Source of the DNA: Lagopus muta
Taxonomy: Eukaryota > Chordata > Aves > Galliformes > Phasianidae
Reading direction: 5' to 3'
DNA length: 64,000 nucleotides
NCBI RefSeq assembly: GCF_023343835.1
Contig: NC_064467.1
Span: 124,001-188,000, forward strand
Part shown: one piece after another, positions 57,201 to 64,000 of the stretch
Layout of the letters: every line of letters begins with the position of its first letter
How positions within the stretch are numbered: the first letter of the stretch is position 1
Made by a program: the position numbers and the translations under genes
Notes under the pieces: generated by a model
What the model saw: the letters and a program-made list of their open reading frames with translations, nothing else
The model's database searches: none
Told to the model about the DNA's origin: nothing

Positions 57201-58866
57201 AAATCCCTGTTTTTCACCTTAAATATCCCTTATTTTCCCAGAAATCCCTGTTTTTCCCCTTAAATATCCCTTATTTTCATAGAAATCCCTGTTTTTCCCC
57301 TTAAATATCCCTTATTTTCCCAGAAATCCCTGTTTTTCCCCTGAAATATCCCTTATTTTCATAGAAATCCCTGTTTTTCCCCTTAAATATCCCTTATTTT
57401 CCCAGAAATCCCTGTTTTTAACCTTAAATATCCCTTATTTTCATAGAAATCCCTGTTTTTTCCCCTTAAATATCCCTTATTTTCATAGAAATCCCTGTTT
57501 TTCCCCTTAAATATCCCTTATTTTCATAGAAATCCCTGTTTTTCCCCTTAAATATCCCTTATTTTCCCAGAAATCCCTGTTTTTTCCCCTTAAATATCCC
57601 TTATTTTCATAGAAATCCCTGTTTTTAACCTTAAATATCCCTTATTTTCATAGAAATCCCTGTTTTTCCCCTTAAATATCCCTTATTTTCATAGAAATCC
57701 CTGTTTTTCCCCTTAAATATCCCTTATTTTCATAGAAATCCCTGTTTTTCCCCTTAAATATCCCTTATTTTCATAGAAATCCCTGTTTTTCCCCTTAAAT
57801 ATCCCTTATTTTCCCAGAAATCCCTGTTTTTCCCCTTAAATATCCCTTATTTTCATAGAAATCCCTGTTTTTCCCCTTAAATATCCCTTATTTTCATAGA
57901 AATCCCTGTTTTTCCCCTTAAATATCCCTTATTTTCATAGAAATCCCTGTTTTTCCCCTTAAATATCCCTTATTTTCATAGAAATCCCTGTTTTTCCCCT
58001 TAAATATCGCTTATTTTCCCAGAAATCCCTGTTTTTCACCTTAAATATCCCTTATTTTCATAGAAATCCCTGTTTTTCCCCTTAAATATCCCTTATTTTC
58101 CCAGAAATCCCTGTTTTTCACCTTAAATATCCCTTATTTTCATAGAAATCCCTGTTTTTCCCCTTAAATATCGCTTATTTTCCCAGAAATCCCTGTTTTT
58201 CCCCTTAAATATCCCTTATTTTCATAGAAATCCCTGTTTTTCCCCTTAAATATCCCTTATTTTCCCAGAAATCCCTGTTTTTCACCTTAAATATCCCTTA
58301 TTTTCATAGAAATCCCTGTTTTTCCCCTTAAATATCCCTTATTTTCATAGAAATCCCTGTTTTTCACCTTAAATATCCCTTATTTTCATAGAAATCCCTG
58401 TTTTTAACCTTAAATATCCCTTATTTTCCCAGAAATCCCTGTTTTTCACCTTAAATATCCCTTATTTTCATAGAAATCCCTGTTTTTCCCCTTAAATATC
58501 CCTTATTTTCATAGAAATCCCTGTTTTTCCCCTTAAATATCCCTTATTTTCATAGAAATCCCTGTTTTTCACCTTAAATATCCCTTATTTTCACAGAAAT
58601 CCCTGTTTTTCACCTTAAATATCCCTTATTTTCCCAGAAATCCCTGTTTTTCACCTTAAATATCCCTTATTTTCATAGAAATCCCTGTTTTTCCCCTTAA
58701 ATATCCCTTATTTTCCCAGAAATCCCTGTTTTTCACCTTAAATATCCCTTATTTTCATAGAAATCCCTGTTTTTCCCATTAAATATCCCTTATTTTCATA
58801 GAAATCCCTGTTTTTAACCTTAAATATCCCTTATTTTCATAGAAATCCCTGTTTTTAACCTTAAAT

Positions 58867-59995
58867 TTCCCCTATTTCCGTCCCAAAATCCCCATTTTTG
58901 ACCCAAAATTGCCATTTTTCCCCCAATTTCTGCCCCCAAAATCACCATTTTTGACCCAAAATTGACATTTTTATCCCAATTTGACCCAAAATCACCATTT
59001 TTCCCCAATTTCTGTCCCCAAATCACCGTTTTTGACCAAAAATCACCATTTTTATCCCAATTTGACACAAAAAAGCCATTTTTGACCCAAAAGTGACATT
59101 TTTCCTCAAGTCCTGACCCCAAAAATGTCATTTTTGACCCCAAAACGTCCATTTTTGTCCCAAAATTGTCATTTTTACCCCAATTTGACCCAAAATCACC
59201 ATTTCTACCCATATTTCTGCTCCAAAAATCACCATTTTTGACCCAAAATGACATTTTTACCCCAAACGGACCCAAAAATCACCATTTTTGATACAAAAAT
59301 GTCCATTTTTGACCCAAAATTGCCATTTTTAGCACCATTTCTGCCCCTAAATCCCCATTTTTGACCCAAAATTGCCATTTTTAGCACAATTTCAGCCCCA
59401 AAATCCCCATTTTTGACCCAAAATTGCCATTTTTAGCACCATTTCTGTCCAAAATCCCCATTTTTGACCCAAAATTGCCATTTTTAGCACCATTTCCGCC
59501 CCAAAATCACCATTTTTGACCCAAAATTGCCATTTTTAGCACCATTTCTACCCCAAAATCCCCATTTTTGACCCAAAATTGCCATTTTTCCCCCAATTTC
59601 TGCCCCAAAATCCCCATTTTTGACCCAAAATTGCCATTTTTACCCCAATTTCTGTCCCAAAATCCCCATTTTTGACCCCAAATTGCCATTTTTAGCACCA
59701 TTTCTGTCCCAAAATCACCATTTTTGACCCAAAATTGCCATTTTTCCCCCAATTTCTGCCCCCAAAATCCCCATTTTTGACCCAAAATTGCCATTTTTCC
59801 CCCAATTTCTGCCCCAAAATCCCCATTTTTGACCCAAAATTGCCATTTTTAGCACCATTTCTGCCCCAAAATCCCCATTTTTGACCCAAAATTGCCATTT
59901 TTAGCACCATTTTTGACCCAAAATCCCCATTTTTGACCCAAAATCCCCATTTTTGACCCCAAATTCCCCCCCCCCCCCCCCCAATTTGCCCAAAT
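58867..59995. repeat. 51-52 bp minisatellite of T5/A4 clusters
   Basis: After the 41-bp array degrades, the sequence becomes a degenerate repeat of CCCCATTTTTGACCCAAAAT, TGCCATTTTTAGCACCATTT, CTGCCCCAAAAT. CCCCATTTTT starts at 59353, 59405 and 59456, giving steps of 52 and 51 bp. The left part (58870-59280) is more diverged, with extra half-units. On the minus strand this is the kind of GGGGATTTTGGG / AAAAATGGC sequence common in introns of avian dot chromosomes (recollection). It lies within the intron downstream of the SUPT16H exon at 60029-60094. Minus-strand open frames rich in W, G, F, K and N across this stretch are translations of the repeat, not genes. Confidence 0.9.
59966..59982. 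repeat. 17-base C run
   Basis: A homopolymer of 17 C closes the 52-bp minisatellite, about 45 bp downstream (on the minus strand) of the donor of the exon at 60029-60094. On the SUPT16H sense strand it is G17, which could form G-quadruplex structure and is prone to sequencing and length error. Confidence 0.95.
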
Positions 59996-60028
59996 TCGCC
60001 CTTTTTTCGCCCCAAATTCGGCTCCGAC
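59983..60028. other. Short non-repeat start of the downstream SUPT16H intron
   Basis: Read on the minus strand, these 46 bp are the first intronic bases after the 66-nt exon. They contain two related AATTTGGG strings around an A-rich GCGAAAAAAGGGCG. The sequence does not resemble the expected acidic (Glu/Asp-rich) continuation of SPT16, which supports a splice donor at 60028-60027 rather than exon read-through. Confidence 0.6.
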
Positions 60029-60094
60029 CTTGAGGAAAATCCCGACGTTTTTCACCTTCTTCTTCACCGCCGTCAGCAGCACCGCGGGGCCGTC
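60029..60094 (-). CDS. SUPT16H: SUPT16H internal exon (FACT subunit SPT16), 22 codons
   Basis: On the minus strand this 66-nt exon begins GAC GGC CCC in phase 0 after CTGCAG (AG at 60096-60095) and ends CTC AAG before GT (60028-60027). It translates to DGPAVLLTAV, KKKVKNVG, IFLK. I recognise this as vertebrate SPT16, where the corresponding segment (from memory) is DGPATVLTSV followed by KKKVKNVGIFLK. SPT16 pairs with SSRP1 in the FACT histone chaperone, which handles H2A-H2B during transcription and replication in the nucleus. This piece ends the N-terminal aminopeptidase-like domain; the next residues should be an acidic run, which is absent here because the frame runs into repeat. Third positions are almost all G or C. 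The donor GTCGGA is weak but has G at +5. The acceptor lacks a pyrimidine tract. The minus-strand frame is also open into the flanking minisatellite, which is not evidence of coding there. Confidence 0.87.
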
Positions 60095-60096
60095 CT
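60095..60096 (-). other. 3' splice site of the 66-nt SUPT16H exon
   Basis: The AG of CTGCAG precedes GAC GGC CCC. The upstream sense sequence is minisatellite (GGGGCACTTGTGGGTCG), so no pyrimidine tract is visible within about 40 nt. Placement is fixed by protein homology on both sides and by frame. Confidence 0.75.
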
Positions 60097-61435
60097 GCAG
60101 CGACCCACAAGTGCCCCATAGCGACCCATAGCCGCCCCATAAGTGCCCCATTGCTGCCCTATAGCGACCCATAGCGACCCATAGCCGCCCCATAGCGACC
60201 CCATAAGTGCCCCATTGCTGCCCCATAGCCACCCCATAGCCGCCCCATAAGTGCCCCATAGCGACCCCATAAGTGCCCCATAGCCGCCCCATAGCGACCC
60301 CATAAGTGCCCCATAGCCGCCCTACAGTTACCCATAGCCACCCCATAGCGACCCATAGCCGCCCCATAAGTGCCCCATAGCGACCCATAGCCACCCCATA
60401 GCGACCCCATAAGTGCCCCATTGCTGCCCTATAGCGACCCATTGCTGCCCCATAGCGACCCCACAAGTGCCCCATAGCGACCCATAGCCACCCCATAGCA
60501 ACCCCACAAGTGCCCCATAGCGACCCATAGCGACCCCATAGCCGCCCCATAGCGACCCCACAAGTGCCCCATTGCTGCCCTATAGTGACCCATAGCCACC
60601 CCATAGCGACCCATAGCCACCCCATAAGTGCCCCATAGCGACCCATAGCCACCCCATAGCAACCCCACAAGTGCCCCATAGCCGACCCATAGCGACCCCA
60701 TAAGTGCCCCATAGCCAACCCATAGCGACCCATAGACGCCCCATAAGTGCCCCATTGCTGCCCTATAGCGACCCATAGCGACCCATAGCCGCCCTATGTG
60801 CCCCATAGCGACCCATAGCCGACCCATAGCCGCCCCACAAGTGCCCCCATAGCGACCCATAGCCGCCCCATAGCGCCCCACAAGTGCCCCATAGCAACCC
60901 ATAGCCACCCCATAGTGACCCCACAAGTGCCCCATTGCTGCCCCATAGCCACCCCATAGCGACCCCATAAGTGCCCCATAGCCGCCCTATAGTGACCCAT
61001 AGCCACCCCATAGCGACCCATAGCCACCCCATAGCGACCCATAGCCGCCCCATAAGTGCCCCATAGCGACCCATAGCAACCCCATAAGTGCCCCATTGCT
61101 GCCCTATAGTGACCCATAGCCACCCCATAGCGACCCATAGCCGCCCCATAAGTGCCCCATAGCGACCCATAGCCACCCCATAAGTGCCCCATAGCCACCC
61201 TATAGTGACCCATAGCCACCCCATAGCGACCCATAGCCGCCCCATAAGTGCCCCATAGCGACCCATAGCCACCCCATAAGTGCCCCATTGCTGCCCTATA
61301 GCGACCCATAGCCGCCACATAAGTGCCCCATTGCTGCCCCATAGCAACCCATAGCGACCCACACCCGCCCCATAGCAACCCATAGCCGCCCCATTGCCAC
61401 CCCATAAGTGCCCCATAGCAACCCATATCCGTCTC
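60095..61435. repeat. 10/11-bp minisatellite filling the SUPT16H intron
   Basis: Submonomers of 10-11 bp follow one another: CCCCATAAGTG, CCCCATAGCGA, CCCATAGCCA, CCCCATAGCCG and TGCTGCCCTATAG-type variants. Irregular higher-order groupings are punctuated by the CATAAGTG submonomer. The sense (minus) strand reads as GGG/GGGG runs separated by mostly 7-nt loops such as CACTTAT and CGGCTAT. No TTA, CTA or TCA occurs in the common submonomers, so all three minus-strand frames stay open for long stretches. CCCAT supplies ATG on the minus strand, generating spurious MG-L/R-W/Y-G proteins. The whole intron between the two exons (60095-61657) is 1,563 bp and holds no other recognisable element. Confidence 0.93.

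Positions 61436-64000
<2,565 letters not shown>

Larger units (their letters stand above)
1..58866. repeat. 41-bp satellite array (CNM/PO41-like), about 1,435 copies
   Basis: The segment is one continuous head-to-tail array with a 41-bp period. A unit can be taken to start at TTATTTTC (position 1, then 42, and so on), followed by AGAAATCCCTG, a T5 run, CCCC, and TTAAATATCCC. Occasional 42-bp units carry a sixth T in the T run, and rare 40-bp units occur (near 16665). The most frequent unit has about 18 T, 11 C, 10 A and only 2 G, so the plus strand is strongly pyrimidine-rich and the consensus has no CpG. Two slots vary most: unit positions 9-10 (AT, CC or AC) and positions 27-28 (CC, CA or AA). 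I see no inversion, transposon or non-repeat island. The array is open at the left edge and ends at about 58866, where the unit degrades. The 41-42 bp length and alternating A3-5/T3-5 clusters match what is known of the chicken CNM / PO41 microchromosomal satellites; the family assignment is by recollection, not alignment. Confidence 0.95.

Noticed and set aside
1-58866. CRISPR array.
   Set aside because: The period is 41 bp with no unique spacers; the whole unit is repeated, and the context is vertebrate.
1-58866. Promoters, because TATTTAAG on the minus strand resembles a TATA box in every unit.
   Set aside because: It is a fixed part of the satellite monomer, repeated about 1,435 times, with no supporting promoter context.
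1-58866. Centromere of the chromosome.
   Set aside because: A homogeneous array with higher-order structure is compatible, but sequence alone gives no centromere evidence, and the array appears to lie in a gene intron.
1-58866. A hidden SUPT16H exon or transposon within the array.
   Set aside because: Reading the array line by line, I saw only 41-bp units with point changes and 1-bp length changes. No non-repeat island longer than one unit was found, though a very short one could be missed by eye.
58820-60015. Minus-strand open frames rich in W, F, G, K and N.
   Set aside because: These are translations of the 52-bp minisatellite, with no start context, no domain and several overlapping frames of the same composition.
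59849-60733. Minus-strand open frame of 294 codons, and similar frames between 60073 and 61683, rich in MG, LWG and RYG.
   Set aside because: They are translations of the 10/11-bp minisatellite, which lacks stop codons in all minus-strand frames. Overlapping frames give the same low-complexity peptide. Only the 66-nt part homologous to SPT16 is real coding sequence.

Overview
This 64 kb window is almost entirely tandemly repeated DNA. It has two small islands of real coding sequence near the right end, both on the minus strand. The organism is most likely a bird, probably a galliform such as chicken or a relative. Three things point there: a 41-42 bp satellite with the size and alternating short A/T clusters described for the chicken microchromosome CNM / PO41 family, GC-rich minisatellite-packed introns typical of avian dot microchromosomes, and coding exons with almost exclusively G/C third codon positions. 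The species call is inference; no search was run.

Layout. (1) 1-58866: one uninterrupted head-to-tail array of a 41-bp unit, about 1,435 copies, running off the left edge. Most units differ only at two small variable slots plus rare private changes. Those rare changes show amplification on several scales: a 32-unit (about 1.31 kb) higher-order repeat in seven domains between about 10 and 46 kb, recurring displacements near 130 units (5.33 kb) and 241 units (9.89 kb), and a roughly 2.05-2.13 kb duplication at 53.7-57 kb. (2) 58867-59995: a minisatellite of about 51-52 bp with similar T-run/A-run architecture, ending in a 17-C run. (3) 60029-60094: a 66-nt exon on the minus strand. (4) 60095-61657: a 1,563-bp intron made of a 10/11-bp minisatellite that is G-rich on the sense strand. 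(5) 61658-61755: a 98-nt exon on the minus strand. (6) 61757-64000: a G-run/ATTAATT minisatellite (C-rich on the sense strand), running off the right edge.

The two exons join in frame and read as consecutive pieces of SPT16 (SUPT16H), the large subunit of the FACT histone chaperone, at the end of its N-terminal aminopeptidase-like domain. The gene is transcribed right to left. The next exon should encode the acidic stretch after NVGIFLK, but it is not in the window. If the gene is intact, the following intron is therefore at least 60,028 bp and consists almost wholly of minisatellite and 41-bp satellite. That is the most striking feature here: a universally required chromatin gene hosting a large satellite array inside an intron, with unusual splice sites on both exons. 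No RNA genes, transposons or CRISPR arrays were recognised. The open frames of the 58.8-61.8 kb region are minisatellite artefacts except where they overlap the two exons.
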